The notes under the pieces: generated by a model
What the model was told of the DNA's origin: nothing
Database searches by the model: none
What the model saw: the letters and a program-made list of their open reading frames with translations, nothing else
From: Spirirestis rafaelensis WJT71-NPBG6
GTDB lineage: Bacteria > Cyanobacteriota > Cyanobacteriia > Cyanobacteriales > Nostocaceae
Assembly (NCBI GenBank): GCA_019359015.1
Contig: JAHHID010000018.1
Coordinates: 1-64,000, forward strand
Direction of reading: 5' to 3'
Length of the DNA: 64,000 nt
Position numbers and translations under genes: made by a program
Shown: one piece after another, positions 32,732 through 42,273 of the stretch
How the letters are laid out: each line of letters opens with the position of its first letter
Numbering within the stretch: the first letter of the stretch is position 1

Positions 32732-34762
32732 ATGGTTAAATCTGCTCCTGCCCCTACCGCCAACCGTAAGCCTTCCAAAGTCGAAGGTCTTAAAGAACAT
32801 AGTAATTTTTTACGTGAACCTGTTGCCAGTGAACTACTTCAGGACACAACTCACTTTACCGAAGATGCGGTACAAATTCTGAAGTTTCACGGATCTTACC
32901 AGCAGGATAACCGCGACAATCGCGTCAAGGGACAGGAAAAAGATTACCAGTTCATGCTGCGAACCACCAGTCCTGGTGGCTTTATTCCGCCAGAATTGTA
33001 TCTGACTATAGACAAGCTGGCTGATGATTATGGCAACCATACGATGCGAATAACTACCCGTCAAGGGTTTCAGTTACACGGGATTTTGAAGAAAAATCTC
33101 AAAGCGGCGATCGCTGGTATGGTCAAAAGCATGGGTTCGACATTATCCGCTTGCGGTGATGTAAACCGCAACGTCATGGCTTCCCCAGCACCCTTTAAAA
33201 ATCGCCCTGAATATCAATATGCGATTGAGTATGCCAAAAATATCTCTGACTTGCTGAAACCCCAAACCGGCGCCTACTACGATATTTGGCTGGATGGAGA
33301 AAAAATAATTAGTGCGGAAGAAAAGCCAGAAGTCAAGGCAGCGCGGCAAGATAATAGTAAGTCGCTCGTTCATGATAGCTTAGAACCAATTTACGGCAAT
33401 CTCTACATGCCACGCAAGTTCAAAGTTTGCGTCACGGTTCCGGGAGATAATTCGATTGATTTGTATAGTCAAGACCTCACCTTGGTGGTCATGACCGATA
33501 AAAAAGGGAAATTAGAAGGATTTAACGTCTTTGCTGGTGGGGGTTTGGGAAGAACGCACAACAAAGAAGAAACCTTCGCACGGATGGCTGATCCGATTTG
33601 CTATGTAACGAAAGATGACGTTTACGAAATAGTTAAAGCGGTTGTTGCGACTCAGAGAGATTATGGCGATCGCACTGACCGACGTCACGCTAGGTTAAAA
33701 TATCTCATCCACGATTGGGGCGTTGAAAAATTCAAGTCAAAGGTTGCAGAATACTTTGGCAAATCACTCACACCTTTTAAAGAACTACCACAGTGGAAAT
33801 ATGAAGACTTCCTCGGATGGCACGAACAAGGCGATGGTAAGCTGTTTTTAGGCGTTTCCATCGAAAATGGTCGCATCAAAGATGAAGGTTCGTTGCAACT
33901 CAAAACAGCACTGCGAGAAATTGTTGAGCAATTAAATTTGCCCATCCGTTTGACACCGCATCACAACGCAATTCTCTTCGATATTGAACCTGAGAAAAAA
34001 CAAGTTGTTCAAGATATTCTAGAGCGTCACGGTGTCGTCACTGACCCTGGTAAAATAGATTCCTTGGTGCGTTATGCGATGGCTTGCCCTGCGATGCCTA
34101 CTTGCGGCTTGGCAATCACCGAATCAGAACGAGTAATACCGGGTATTTTAGAAAGAATTCACTCGTTATTAGATAAAGTCGGTTTACAAAATGAACATTT
34201 TGTGGTAAGGATGACAGGTTGCCCGAACGGTTGCGCTCGTCCTTACATGGCAGAATTGGCTTTTGTGGGTAGCGCTCCAGAAAGTTACCAAGTATGGCTG
34301 GGTGGTTCGCCAGATCAAACTCGGTTGGCGTTACCTTACATGGAAAGGCTGCACCATAATGACATAGAAACGCAGCTAGAGCCGATTTTTGTATTCTTCA
34401 AGCAGTCGCGGAAATCTGGGGAAAGCTTTGGTGATTTTTGCGATCGCCTTGGTTTTGATGCCATCCGCGAATTTGCCGCTAATTACGAATCTCAAGTTGT
34501 TGGAGAGCCAGAAATTACAGACGATAGCGATGGTTTGGTAGAGGCAATGGCTGATTCTACCACCGCACCGATTGTAGAAGAAAGTGGAGGAAAAGAGGTA
34601 GCGATCGCTAATACTACCATTGCTAACAGCAAAGGTCGGCATCGAGTCAGCGTTCAAGATGACATGTACGTCAAGCTAAAAGCTGCTGCTACCAGTCAAG
34701 GTAAACCGATGAGTGAATTGGTGAACAAAGCGTTAGAAGCTTACTTCGAGAATCTCGCGTAA
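32732..34762 (+). CDS. sir: ferredoxin-sulfite reductase with C-terminal RHH-like extension
   Basis: Assimilatory sulfite reductase, six electrons from ferredoxin, sulfite to sulfide. The nitrite/sulfite reductase repeats and siroheme domains occupy residues about 30-590. The [4Fe-4S]-siroheme cysteines are Cys452 and Cys458 (CPAMPTC) and Cys497 and Cys501 (TGCPNGC). [10 protein letters not shown] and [11 protein letters not shown] are typical. After a linker (about 590-635) comes a 40-residue segment ([37 protein letters not shown]) with a strand then two helices, as in ribbon-helix-helix DNA-binding proteins. The 676-residue length exceeds the roughly 635 I expect for cyanobacterial SiR. 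The gene is monocistronic, flanked by terminators. Confidence 0.95.
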   Translation: MVKSAPAPTANRKPSKVEGLKEHSNFLREPVASELLQDTTHFTEDAVQILKFHGSYQQDNRDNRVKGQEKDYQFMLRTTSPGGFIPPELYLTIDKLADDYGNHTMRITTRQGFQLHGILKKNLKAAIAGMVKSMGSTLSACGDVNRNVMASPAPFKNRPEYQYAIEYAKNISDLLKPQTGAYYDIWLDGEKIISAEEKPEVKAARQDNSKSLVHDSLEPIYGNLYMPRKFKVCVTVPGDNSIDLYSQDLTLVVMTDKKGKLEGFNVFAGGGLGRTHNKEETFARMADPICYVTKDDVYEIVKAVVATQRDYGDRTDRRHARLKYLIHDWGVEKFKSKVAEYFGKSLTPFKELPQWKYEDFLGWHEQGDGKLFLGVSIENGRIKDEGSLQLKTALREIVEQLNLPIRLTPHHNAILFDIEPEKKQVVQDILERHGVVTDPGKIDSLVRYAMACPAMPTCGLAITESERVIPGILERIHSLLDKVGLQNEHFVVRMTGCPNGCARPYMAELAFVGSAPESYQVWLGGSPDQTRLALPYMERLHHNDIETQLEPIFVFFKQSRKSGESFGDFCDRLGFDAIREFAANYESQVVGEPEITDDSDGLVEAMADSTTAPIVEESGGKEVAIANTTIANSKGRHRVSVQDDMYVKLKAAATSQGKPMSELVNKALEAYFENLA

Positions 34763-34783
34763 CTAAAACCTCACGCTTGATTT

Positions 34784-34809
34784 CCCCCTCTTTGTTTGCA
34801 GAGAGGGGG
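34784..34809 (+). terminator. Rho-independent terminator after sir
   Basis: CCCCCTCT, a ten-base loop, AGAGGGGG, then TTATTTACTTTTTTAC. The loop-stem and following T-rich stretch fit an intrinsic terminator. Confidence 0.75.
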
Positions 34810-34916
34810 TTATTTACTTTTTTACAGCATTTCATTAATACGAGCGCGTTTTTAAATGCAGAGGGACGCTGAGGTAAGCGCAGAGTAACTTTGTTTTTAT
34901 AAGTTAAAAATTAACT

Positions 34917-37900
34917 ATGGTTCCATTAAAGTGGGTTGATGCAACAGATTTAATTAGATGGGCAGATAGATTAGATGCTCGCGCACGACTTCCTCAATTA
35001 TTGCGCCTCCTAATTCATGCTACAGTCCAGCAACCCAAACGTGTTGGTTTTCCATCGGGTGAGAGTATTCAAATGGGGGGATGGGATGGCATTGTGGACG
35101 CACCTGAAGGCAATAGTTTTGTTCCTAATGGCTATTCAGTATGGGAACTTGGAGTTAACAAAGATGTTAAGGGGAAAGCAGATGATGATTATGATAAGCG
35201 TGTTGAAAATCCTCTAGAAGTGGTTCCTGCTGAAACCACCTTTGTTTTTGTTACTCCCCGACGATGGGCTAATAAGGATAAGTGGGAGAAACACAAGAAA
35301 AGTGAGGGGATATGGGCAGATGTACGCGCTTATGATGCTGATGACTTAGAACAGTGGTTAGAACTAGCCCCTGCTGTTCATGCTCGGTTAGCTCGGTTAA
35401 TGGGAAAGTGGGCGGAAGAAGCTCAGGATCTTAGTAGCTTCTGGGATGATTGGAAAAACTCTACTTCACCAGGAATTAATACACAGTTACATCTTGCAGG
35501 CAGAGAGGAAGAAGTTGAAAAAGTACACAATTGGTTGCAAGCAGAACCTTCAAAGCTTACTATCCAAGCAGATACTCGTGAAGAAGTGATTGCATTTTTG
35601 GGTGCGGTTATTCATCAAATGCCAGAGGCACAAAATGTAGAGTATTTATCTCGATGCATTATTGTTCAAAGTGAATCCTCATGGCGGTATTTTGCAAGTA
35701 CCCAAAAATCACTAATTTTAATCCCAGCTTTTGAGCAACCAAAATTTTTACCAAGAGAGCATCATATTCTTATCCCCATTGGTAGAGAAATTAGTCGTGC
35801 TAAAGACGGATTAGTGCTTTCGCGCCCCAATAAAACAGACTTTAGGCAGGCTTTGGTAGATATGGGGCTATCAGAAGAACAAGCCTATAACTTAAGTAAA
35901 AATTCCAAGCGAAATCTCAACGTTTTACGGCGACTAATTGCAGTTGCATCCGAAATACATACTCCCGATTGGGCAAAACCAGAAAATGCCCGTTCTCTCA
36001 TTCCAGTTTTACTGGCTGGAGCATGGGATGATACAAAAGAACGCGACAGAGAAGCGATCACCAAACTAGCTCGCAAACCCTATGAAGAAGTTGTAGCAGA
36101 TATATCACGTTGGGTAAATAGTTCTGACCCTCCTGTTCGACAAGTGGGAAGTGTTTGGCAGTTAATTTCCCGCGAAGATTCATGGCATCTTTTATCACGC
36201 TTTATTGTCCGTGACGACCTGGAAGCATTTAAAAACGTTACACTCTCGGTTTTAGGAACCGTTGATCCACGATATGAGTTACCGTTAGACCAACGCTATG
36301 CAGCCACCATATATGGTAAGAAGTTGCCAAACTCAGGCTTTCTCAGAGAAGGACTGGCAGAAACTTTAGTACTTTTAGCAACACGGGGGCTACCGCACGA
36401 AACTCAAGATATAATATCACCACAGGAAAGAGTCACTGGAATTATACATTCTTTGTTAAATTCCAATGTTGACTGGCAAATTTGGGCATCACTTGCATAT
36501 TTTTTACCCACTCTAGCAGAAGCCGCACCAGAAGCATTTTTAGAAGCTGTTGACGATGGGCTTGCAGGAGATAATCCCACTTTAGTGCAGTTGTTTTTAC
36601 AAGAGGATACTTTTGGTGGTAGTCCTCACACGGGACTGCTTTGGGCGATGGAAGTCCTTGTCTGGGAAGCACAATATCTGTCACAAGTTACCCTGATTCT
36701 TGGGAAGCTTTCTAGACTCGATCCAGGCGGGAAAATTATCAACCGTCCATTTCGTAGCTTGTGTGAAATTTTTCTATGCTGGCACCCTCAAACACCAGCA
36801 AAACTTGAACAACGCTTGCGTGTGATTGATACACTTATTGCTCGTGAACCAGATATTGCTTGGCAGCTTTTATGTAACTTGCTTCCAGAAATTAGCAGCG
36901 GTATTTCACACCCAATTTATAAACCTCGTTGGCGAGATTGGAATACAGACTCTACTCCAAAAATTACTTTGTCTGAATACTGGAAGAACGTAGATGCTGT
37001 TATGGAGCGAGTTCTTTATAATATGGGGACTGGCAGTAAAAGATTGTGTGATGTAGTTAAGAAAATAGAGTTACTACCATCTCAATTACAAGATAAAAGT
37101 ATCAATCATCTGCTTGCAGTAGATACCACTAGTATCAACCAAAAAGACTTAGCAATAATTTGCGATACCCTCAGAGGAATAATTCACAAACACAAAGAAT
37201 TTTCTGATGCTAAGTGGGCATTACCTGCGGATTCTATTGATAAATTTTACTTGCTATACCAAAAGTTTGAACCCAAGAATGTCATATATTCTTATACCTG
37301 GTTATTCTCCTTCAACCCTAACTTCCTATATCGTATTCATAAAGAGCGTATTCATGGCTATTGGGAAACAAGAGATAAAAAAATTAAGCAGGCACAAACA
37401 GCGGCAGCAAGGAAAGTTTACTTTCAAGCTGATATAAATGTTTTTTTAGAAATGACAGAGTTGGTAAAAGAGCCTGGTTTGCTAGGTGCTGCAATTGCCA
37501 ACATAGAAACGATTACTGAAGAAATTGAAGTAAGCTTTCTTAGCGAAACTCTTGGAAATGAAAACAATTTACTGAATGTTCTAGCAATAGGATTTATACG
37601 TGGTAGTCTCACAAATCGTGGATGGACTTGGGTAGAAAATATCCTTTCTATCGCCCAAAATAACCATTGGTCAGGACAGCAAGTGATTAATTTTTTCTAT
37701 GCGTTGCCGTTTGAAAAACGCACTTGGGATTTGTTAATTCCTTTTGGGGAGGAATTAACAAATCTATATTGGCAAACCATTCCGGCAGGTTGGGTTAAAG
37801 AAAATGAACAAGAGGATGCAATCATTAAGTTATTAGAATTTAATCGTCCCTATGCAGCACTAAACCTAGTTAATTTATACCAAAATGATCAAACTAAATT

Positions 37901-38708
37901 CTTACCATCAACTCTATTAGTAGATATTCTTGAAAAAGCCGCCTCAGTTGATCCTTATAAGGAAAAACCACAAACCAATACGAGTTGTATGAGCTATCGC
38001 ATCGAAAAAATTTTTGATATTCTAGAAAGAGCAGACAATATCGAAGATAACAAACTTGCCTTTTTAGAATGGATATACTTACCGCTACTAGTTCATTCGC
38101 AACGACAACCTAAACTTCTTTACCAAGAACTTTCCAAAGATCCTCTATTTTTTGTACAAATTCTAAAGTTTGTGTATAAGTCAGAAGATGATAGAGATGA
38201 ATCAGTGGAAATTGATCGAGCTACTTTAAACCGTGCGGAATTAGGGTATAAGTTACTCGAATCGTGGCATCAAGTACCTGGTCTTAAGGAAGATGGGACT
38301 GTTGAGCTAGAACAATTAAGAAATTGGGTATTACAGGCAAGAGCAGCCAGCCAGGAAAGCGGAAGGGGTAAAATAGCAGATGTAAAGATTGGTCATGTTT
38401 TAGCATATGCACCGAAATCATCAGATGGTATATGGCCAGATATCGCAGTGCGAGAAATTATTGAAGAAGTTGCAAGTAAACACATGGAACGGGCTATAGC
38501 AACTGGCGTTTTTAACAAGCGGGGAGTTTGGACAAAATCAATAGGTGAAGGTGGAGTTCAGGAAAGGCAATTGGCTGAAACCTATCGAAATTATGCAATT
38601 GCTGTATGGGACACTCATCCCAGAACAGCGGCAATGTTACGCAGCATTGCTGACGGTTATATCTCTGATGCTCACAGAGAAGATATTTGGGCAGAGTTAG
38701 AGGACTAG
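34917..38708 (+). CDS. large nuclease-like / STAND-like protein, candidate antiphage defence
   Basis: A 1263-residue protein I do not recognise. Residues about 50-165 look like a restriction-type PD-(D/E)xK fold: GGWDGIVDA (Asp57), SVWELGVNKD (Glu77, Lys82), then FVFVTPRRWANKDKW and LARLMGKW. Residues about 193-350 parallel a STAND/AAA NTPase (LAGREEEVEKVHNWLQ) but the P-loop is degenerate: TIQADTREEVIAFL lacks GxxxxGK(S/T). LILIPAF and GLSEEQAYNLSK with LRRLI resemble its later motifs. The rest is helical repeats, with a compact end (GRGKIADVKIGHVLAYAPKS). No partner gene adjoins it. Effector-switch-sensor order suggests defence; this is inference. The start is ATG 34917, after a 150-base gap. 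Confidence 0.65.
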   Translation: MVPLKWVDATDLIRWADRLDARARLPQLLRLLIHATVQQPKRVGFPSGESIQMGGWDGIVDAPEGNSFVPNGYSVWELGVNKDVKGKADDDYDKRVENPLEVVPAETTFVFVTPRRWANKDKWEKHKKSEGIWADVRAYDADDLEQWLELAPAVHARLARLMGKWAEEAQDLSSFWDDWKNSTSPGINTQLHLAGREEEVEKVHNWLQAEPSKLTIQADTREEVIAFLGAVIHQMPEAQNVEYLSRCIIVQSESSWRYFASTQKSLILIPAFEQPKFLPREHHILIPIGREISRAKDGLVLSRPNKTDFRQALVDMGLSEEQAYNLSKNSKRNLNVLRRLIAVASEIHTPDWAKPENARSLIPVLLAGAWDDTKERDREAITKLARKPYEEVVADISRWVNSSDPPVRQVGSVWQLISREDSWHLLSRFIVRDDLEAFKNVTLSVLGTVDPRYELPLDQRYAATIYGKKLPNSGFLREGLAETLVLLATRGLPHETQDIISPQERVTGIIHSLLNSNVDWQIWASLAYFLPTLAEAAPEAFLEAVDDGLAGDNPTLVQLFLQEDTFGGSPHTGLLWAMEVLVWEAQYLSQVTLILGKLSRLDPGGKIINRPFRSLCEIFLCWHPQTPAKLEQRLRVIDTLIAREPDIAWQLLCNLLPEISSGISHPIYKPRWRDWNTDSTPKITLSEYWKNVDAVMERVLYNMGTGSKRLCDVVKKIELLPSQLQDKSINHLLAVDTTSINQKDLAIICDTLRGIIHKHKEFSDAKWALPADSIDKFYLLYQKFEPKNVIYSYTWLFSFNPNFLYRIHKERIHGYWETRDKKIKQAQTAAARKVYFQADINVFLEMTELVKEPGLLGAAIANIETITEEIEVSFLSETLGNENNLLNVLAIGFIRGSLTNRGWTWVENILSIAQNNHWSGQQVINFFYALPFEKRTWDLLIPFGEELTNLYWQTIPAGWVKENEQEDAIIKLLEFNRPYAALNLVNLYQNDQTKFLPSTLLVDILEKAASVDPYKEKPQTNTSCMSYRIEKIFDILERADNIEDNKLAFLEWIYLPLLVHSQRQPKLLYQELSKDPLFFVQILKFVYKSEDDRDESVEIDRATLNRAELGYKLLESWHQVPGLKEDGTVELEQLRNWVLQARAASQESGRGKIADVKIGHVLAYAPKSSDGIWPDIAVREIIEEVASKHMERAIATGVFNKRGVWTKSIGEGGVQERQLAETYRNYAIAVWDTHPRTAAMLRSIADGYISDAHREDIWAELED

Positions 38709-38904
38709 GTGTAGATAAACGCGAAGTAAATTGCTAAAAACCGTTATTTCGTCGCCGTTTTGGCATTGATGTTCTTACGTTCCAAGCTCAACCTATTTAA
38801 TTCACATTTGACGTGTTTTTATAAAATATCTAAATATTTTTCGTTTCGATCACAATAGAATCCGGACACAAATCATTGCTACCTTCAAGCGTGCGTCAAA
38901 TCAC

Positions 38905-39615
38905 ATGGCTCAATTGCAAAGAATCGCGATCGCACCTTCTCAACTTCAACAAAATCAAATTCTGCTCACACCTCAACAACAACATTACCTGGGGCGTGTA
39001 TTACGTTTATGTGACGGCGATCACTTCATAGCAATGGATGGCAAGGGCAAATGGTGGCTAGCGCAGTTAGAAGGTGAGCAAGCGCAGATTTTAGAAATAC
39101 TGACAGTAGAAACCGAATTATCTGTATCCATTACATTAATGGTAGCCTTGCCGAAAGGTAATGGATTTGATGAAGTCGTGCGGTGTTGTACTGAATTAGG
39201 TGTAGCTTGTATTGCGCCAGTGACGAGCGATCGTACTTTACTTAATCCCAGTCCCCAAAAACTTGAACGCTGGCGACGCATAGCATCTGAAGCTGCCGAA
39301 CAATCAGAGCGTTCCTTTGTCCCAACAATATTAGAACCTATTTCCTTTGACGCTGCTTTATCGTCATTTGCAACACAGCAGAAATATATTTGCGAGGGAC
39401 GCGGTAACTATCCCCATTTAAAAACTTGCTTGCAGCAAACAGGACAAACGACAATTATCATTGCGACTGGTCCAGAAGGGGGATGGACAGAAAAAGAAAT
39501 TGACAACGCTATTCAAGCCGGATTTCAACCAGTTTCCCTTGGTCGCCGCATCCTCAGAGCAGTTACAGCCCCGATTGTGGCATTATCCCTAATTTCCGCA
39601 GCTTGTGAAGTATAG
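38905..39615 (+). CDS. rsmE: 16S rRNA (uracil-1498-N3)-methyltransferase
   Basis: A 236-residue SPOUT-class methyltransferase that modifies U1498 of 16S rRNA in assembled 30S subunits. N-terminal PUA-like region: QHYLGRVLRLCDGDHFIAMD. Catalytic knot: LPKGNGFDEVVRCCTELGVA, RWRRIASEAAEQSER, IIATGPEGGWTEKE and SLGRRILRAVTAPIVALSL, the last forming the SAM-binding trefoil knot. Length and motifs are normal. It follows the large protein by about 200 bases and shares its strand; no operon is obvious. Confidence 0.94.
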   Translation: MAQLQRIAIAPSQLQQNQILLTPQQQHYLGRVLRLCDGDHFIAMDGKGKWWLAQLEGEQAQILEILTVETELSVSITLMVALPKGNGFDEVVRCCTELGVACIAPVTSDRTLLNPSPQKLERWRRIASEAAEQSERSFVPTILEPISFDAALSSFATQQKYICEGRGNYPHLKTCLQQTGQTTIIIATGPEGGWTEKEIDNAIQAGFQPVSLGRRILRAVTAPIVALSLISAACEV

Positions 39616-39734
39616 TAGTAAGCGCTCTTGACACCATATCAGATTTTTAGAGCAATGCTGACTCTATAGGATCAGGCGATCGCACTTTGTTTGAGCTAAT
39701 AAATGTTGGGTTTCGTCTTCGGACAGAATGATTA

Positions 39735-39996
39735 GGGTTCCGAAATAGCAATTGTTGTCTCAAAAGCTATTTTGGCGACTCCGGAAATAGCAAATGGGTT
39801 GGCTGAAATAGCAATTGTAGTATCCGAAATAGCAAATGCTGTCTCAAAAGCTATTTTGGCGACTCCGGAAATAGCAAATGGGTTCGCCGAAATAGCAATT
39901 GTAGTATCAAAAATGGCAACTGTAGCATCCCAAATAGCAATTGTAGTATCCGAAATAGCAAATGTTGTCTCAAAAGCTATTTTGGCAACTCCCTAA
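39735..39996 (+). repeat. 21-bp (heptad-encoding) tandem repeat array
   Basis: The array is built of 21-base units that read, in one frame, as seven-residue blocks: EIANGLA EIAIVVS, EIANAVS KAILATP, EIANGFA EIAIVVS, KMATVAS QIAIVVS, EIANVVS KAILATP. The blocks form a larger unit that occurs about twice. The frame opens with no ATG (only a TTG at 39772) after a stop at 39731, so it may be an untranslated array or the end of a lost coiled-coil protein. The whole 39616-40151 gap has no other gene. Confidence 0.75.
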
Positions 39997-40151
39997 ATGG
40001 CTTTTGCGATCGCACCCTACTGGATTGACTACACTTAAAGTGTTGCAAACATGGTTATCAATCTGAATTTACAGCAATCCCAGCCATCGGCTAACCAATA
40101 TTCTTTCAGCTAAAATCGAGAGAGTGGATTTTAGTGGTAACAGCCAAGTCT

Positions 40152-40562
40152 ATGGAAGTTACATTTGATTTACCTGATGAAGTTGTCACTCAACTTCAAC
40201 CCTTTGCAGACAAGCTACCTCAAATCCTAGAGTTGGGTTTACGTGAACTAAATGCGATCGCCCAGGAAGGGTTTTCAGGTATGGCTGAAGTCCTAGAATT
40301 TTTAGCAAACCTCCCCACCGCTGAAGCCATTATTGCCCTACGTCCCTTTGAATCCCTGCAAGCTCAAACTTCTGCATCCCGACACCCGAATCGCTCCAAA
40401 GTAAAGCTTTGGTCAGATTTTACGCTTTTTGGAGAAACACTATTAGACCAAACAGAAATGCTGGGTCAAATTCAGTCTCACATTCACCTGTTTCGTAGGG
40501 AAAAGACTAATTGGGACCCAGCATTTCATTTATATAGCGGACTGGCGTTTACTAAGGGATGA
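40152..40562 (+). CDS. antitoxin-like protein with replaced C-terminus
   Basis: Residues 1-70 from the ATG at 40152 (MEVTFDLPDEVVTQLQPFAD, LPQILELGLRELNA, EVLEFLANLPTAEAIIALRP) match the antitoxin-like small proteins common in cyanobacteria. Normal members continue with a basic coiled segment; here residues about 75-136 are different (SDFTLFGETLLDQTEMLGQI, LYSGLAFTKG). The 3' part of the gene is a 13-bp inverted-repeat element (40455-40527), so an inserted element has probably rewritten the C-terminus. No toxin gene follows; the next gene is convergent, five bases away. A GTG at 40134 is an alternative start. Confidence 0.6.
   Translation: MEVTFDLPDEVVTQLQPFADKLPQILELGLRELNAIAQEGFSGMAEVLEFLANLPTAEAIIALRPFESLQAQTSASRHPNRSKVKLWSDFTLFGETLLDQTEMLGQIQSHIHLFRREKTNWDPAFHLYSGLAFTKG
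40455..40527. repeat. 13-bp terminal inverted repeat element inside a gene
   Basis: GAAATGCTGGGTC at 40455-40467 and its reverse complement at 40515-40527 bound a 73-bp segment forming the 3' end of the antitoxin-like gene. The size and perfect ends resemble a MITE. No target duplication could be settled by eye. Confidence 0.6.
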
Positions 40563-40566
40563 AGTT

Positions 40567-41166
40567 TTAACCAGGAGTTTTCACTTGACGAGCCATGTCC
40601 AAGAAAGAAGTCATGTTCGCACCAGGACGACGACGACCGTTAGAGCTTGTAGCAGAAGGAGCTAGGTACTTGGGAGCAAAAGTCGTTTCAGTTGGTATCT
40701 TTTCAACTTTGCTAGCTGCGGGTGTTAGCTCTGGTTTAGCTTCACCCTTAGGAGCCTTGCCATTTTTAGAAGCTTTGGCTGACTTAGAGTCGGCAATAGA
40801 AGCAGTAGCTTTTTTTCCATTGGATGACGCTGTGCCATTAGATGGAACTGTTTCCACTTCTTTTTTACTATCAGATACAACTTTATCTGCTGTTTTTTTA
40901 GAATCAGATACAACTTTATCTGCTGCTTTTTTAGTTTCAGTAGCAACTTTATCTGCTGCTTTCTGAGTGTTTGATGCTACTTCTTTTGCTGCCTCTTTAA
41001 CAGTCTCTAACGGCTTTATACTCTTGGCTTCGTCTAACTCTAAGAAATAGCCGTTGCTTTTCTTCTTGGCTGGTGAAAGCTCAGTATTGCCTTTTTTCTT
41101 ACCTGGTAATAGCCCAGTAACAAAACCCAAAATTCCCGCGATTAAGTTTTTGATAAACCCGAACAT
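40567..41166 (-). CDS. KAADKV-repeat protein, LEA-like
   Basis: A 199-residue protein of unknown role. A hydrophobic N-terminus (MFGFIKNLIAGILGFVTGLL) ends at PGKKK and may be a membrane anchor or signal. The middle has 11-residue-type amphipathic repeats (TQKAADKVATE, TKKAADKVVSD, SKKTADKVVSD), resembling late-embryogenesis-abundant or apolipoprotein-like helices. A low-complexity linker rich in K, S and N leads to a conserved-looking end (FAPKYLAPSATSSNGRRRPG, MTSFLDMARQVK). It is probably surface- or thylakoid-associated and stress-related, but I know no function. The 435-base gap upstream (41167-41601) holds only AT-rich DNA, presumably two divergent promoters. Confidence 0.72.
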   Translation of the reverse strand: MFGFIKNLIAGILGFVTGLLPGKKKGNTELSPAKKKSNGYFLELDEAKSIKPLETVKEAAKEVASNTQKAADKVATETKKAADKVVSDSKKTADKVVSDSKKEVETVPSNGTASSNGKKATASIADSKSAKASKNGKAPKGEAKPELTPAASKVEKIPTETTFAPKYLAPSATSSNGRRRPGANMTSFLDMARQVKTPG

Positions 41167-41601
41167 TACAATTACTCCTGCTCTTTATATTTGGAAACCT
41201 AACGCAATTGTCAAAAATTACGTCAAAATGTTACATTTTATCAAAATTTTGTTTAGTGACCGATTTCCTGGCATCACCCTGTGTATGTGACACTCCTCAT
41301 TGGTCTGTGCCGATCTAGATTCTAATAACAGTATAGGACAAACGTTTTAAACTCTTTTTCGCAACTAAGGAGCAACTGTGTGTGCCGAGAATTAATTATT
41401 AAATTTTACTGTAACTAAGAGCAAGTTTCTGAAAGTTGACTTAACAAAAATTAATGTTATGCACGAAAACTTAAGTATCTCACTGGAGAAATTAGTCGTC
41501 TATAAACACTGAGGGGGAGTGTCATAGTCTAGTTGCGCGATCGCCATCGCAGTCGGTTAAATTTTCTACATAATTGGATTTGGATTAGACATATTTTGTA
41601 T

Positions 41602-42273
41602 ATGAATACTGAGACTCAGCAGGGCAATTCCGTGGTATTGGTACACGGTATTAACGATACGGGGCAAGTTTTCCGGACAATGGCGACCTACCTGAGAAAC
41701 CGGGGATGGTCTGTGTATACTTTAGATTTAATACCGAATAATGGTGATTTTGGTCTGGAGAAATTAGCACAGCAAGTTGCTGATTATATTGCCGACAGCT
41801 TTGCCGCAGAACAACCACTAGATATAGTTGGTTTTAGCATGGGGGGAATTATCAGCCGTTACTATGTGCAGCGACTGGGGGGAATTAATCGCGTGCAGCG
41901 GTTTATTACCATATCTTCGCCCCATAATGGAACAGCGATCGCTTATGCTTCCCTACGTCCTGGCTGCGTGCAAATGCGTCCTAACAGCGCATTTCTCCAA
42001 GATTTGAATAGTGACGTGGCGATGTTAAAGCAGTTGAACTTTACCTCAATGTGGACACCATATGATTTAATGATTGTCCCAGCAAATAGTTCGCGTCTTC
42101 CCCTAGGAACAGAGGTGATAGTACCATCGAGGCTGCACCCTTGGATGTTAACCGACTCACGCTGTTTGGCGGCAGTAGCAGAAGCATTATCTTCACCCCC
42201 AATTAATTCCGGTCGCCAATTTGGGCATACTCAGGACTTCCAAAAATCGCTTCTGGGTAACGATAATACTTAA
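41602..42273 (+). CDS. lipase/alpha-beta hydrolase
   Basis: A 223-residue enzyme of the esterase/lipase alpha/beta-hydrolase class. The start at 41602 (MNTETQQGNSVVLVHGINDT) is used; the earlier frame has no translation signals. The oxyanion loop VLVHGIND is at 12-19 and the nucleophile Ser79 sits in VGFSMGGII. Asp and His partners probably lie in LIPNNGDF/SRLHPWMLT, near the end. It resembles triacylglycerol-lipase-type cytosolic or peripheral hydrolases; the substrate is unknown. Its 3' end overlaps the convergent VOC gene by 71 bases (42203-42273). Confidence 0.82.
   Translation: MNTETQQGNSVVLVHGINDTGQVFRTMATYLRNRGWSVYTLDLIPNNGDFGLEKLAQQVADYIADSFAAEQPLDIVGFSMGGIISRYYVQRLGGINRVQRFITISSPHNGTAIAYASLRPGCVQMRPNSAFLQDLNSDVAMLKQLNFTSMWTPYDLMIVPANSSRLPLGTEVIVPSRLHPWMLTDSRCLAAVAEALSSPPINSGRQFGHTQDFQKSLLGNDNT

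Noticed and set aside
40595-40966. 123-residue frame antisense to the KAADKV protein
   Set aside because: It is the mirror of the KAADKV repeat codons and has no translation signal.
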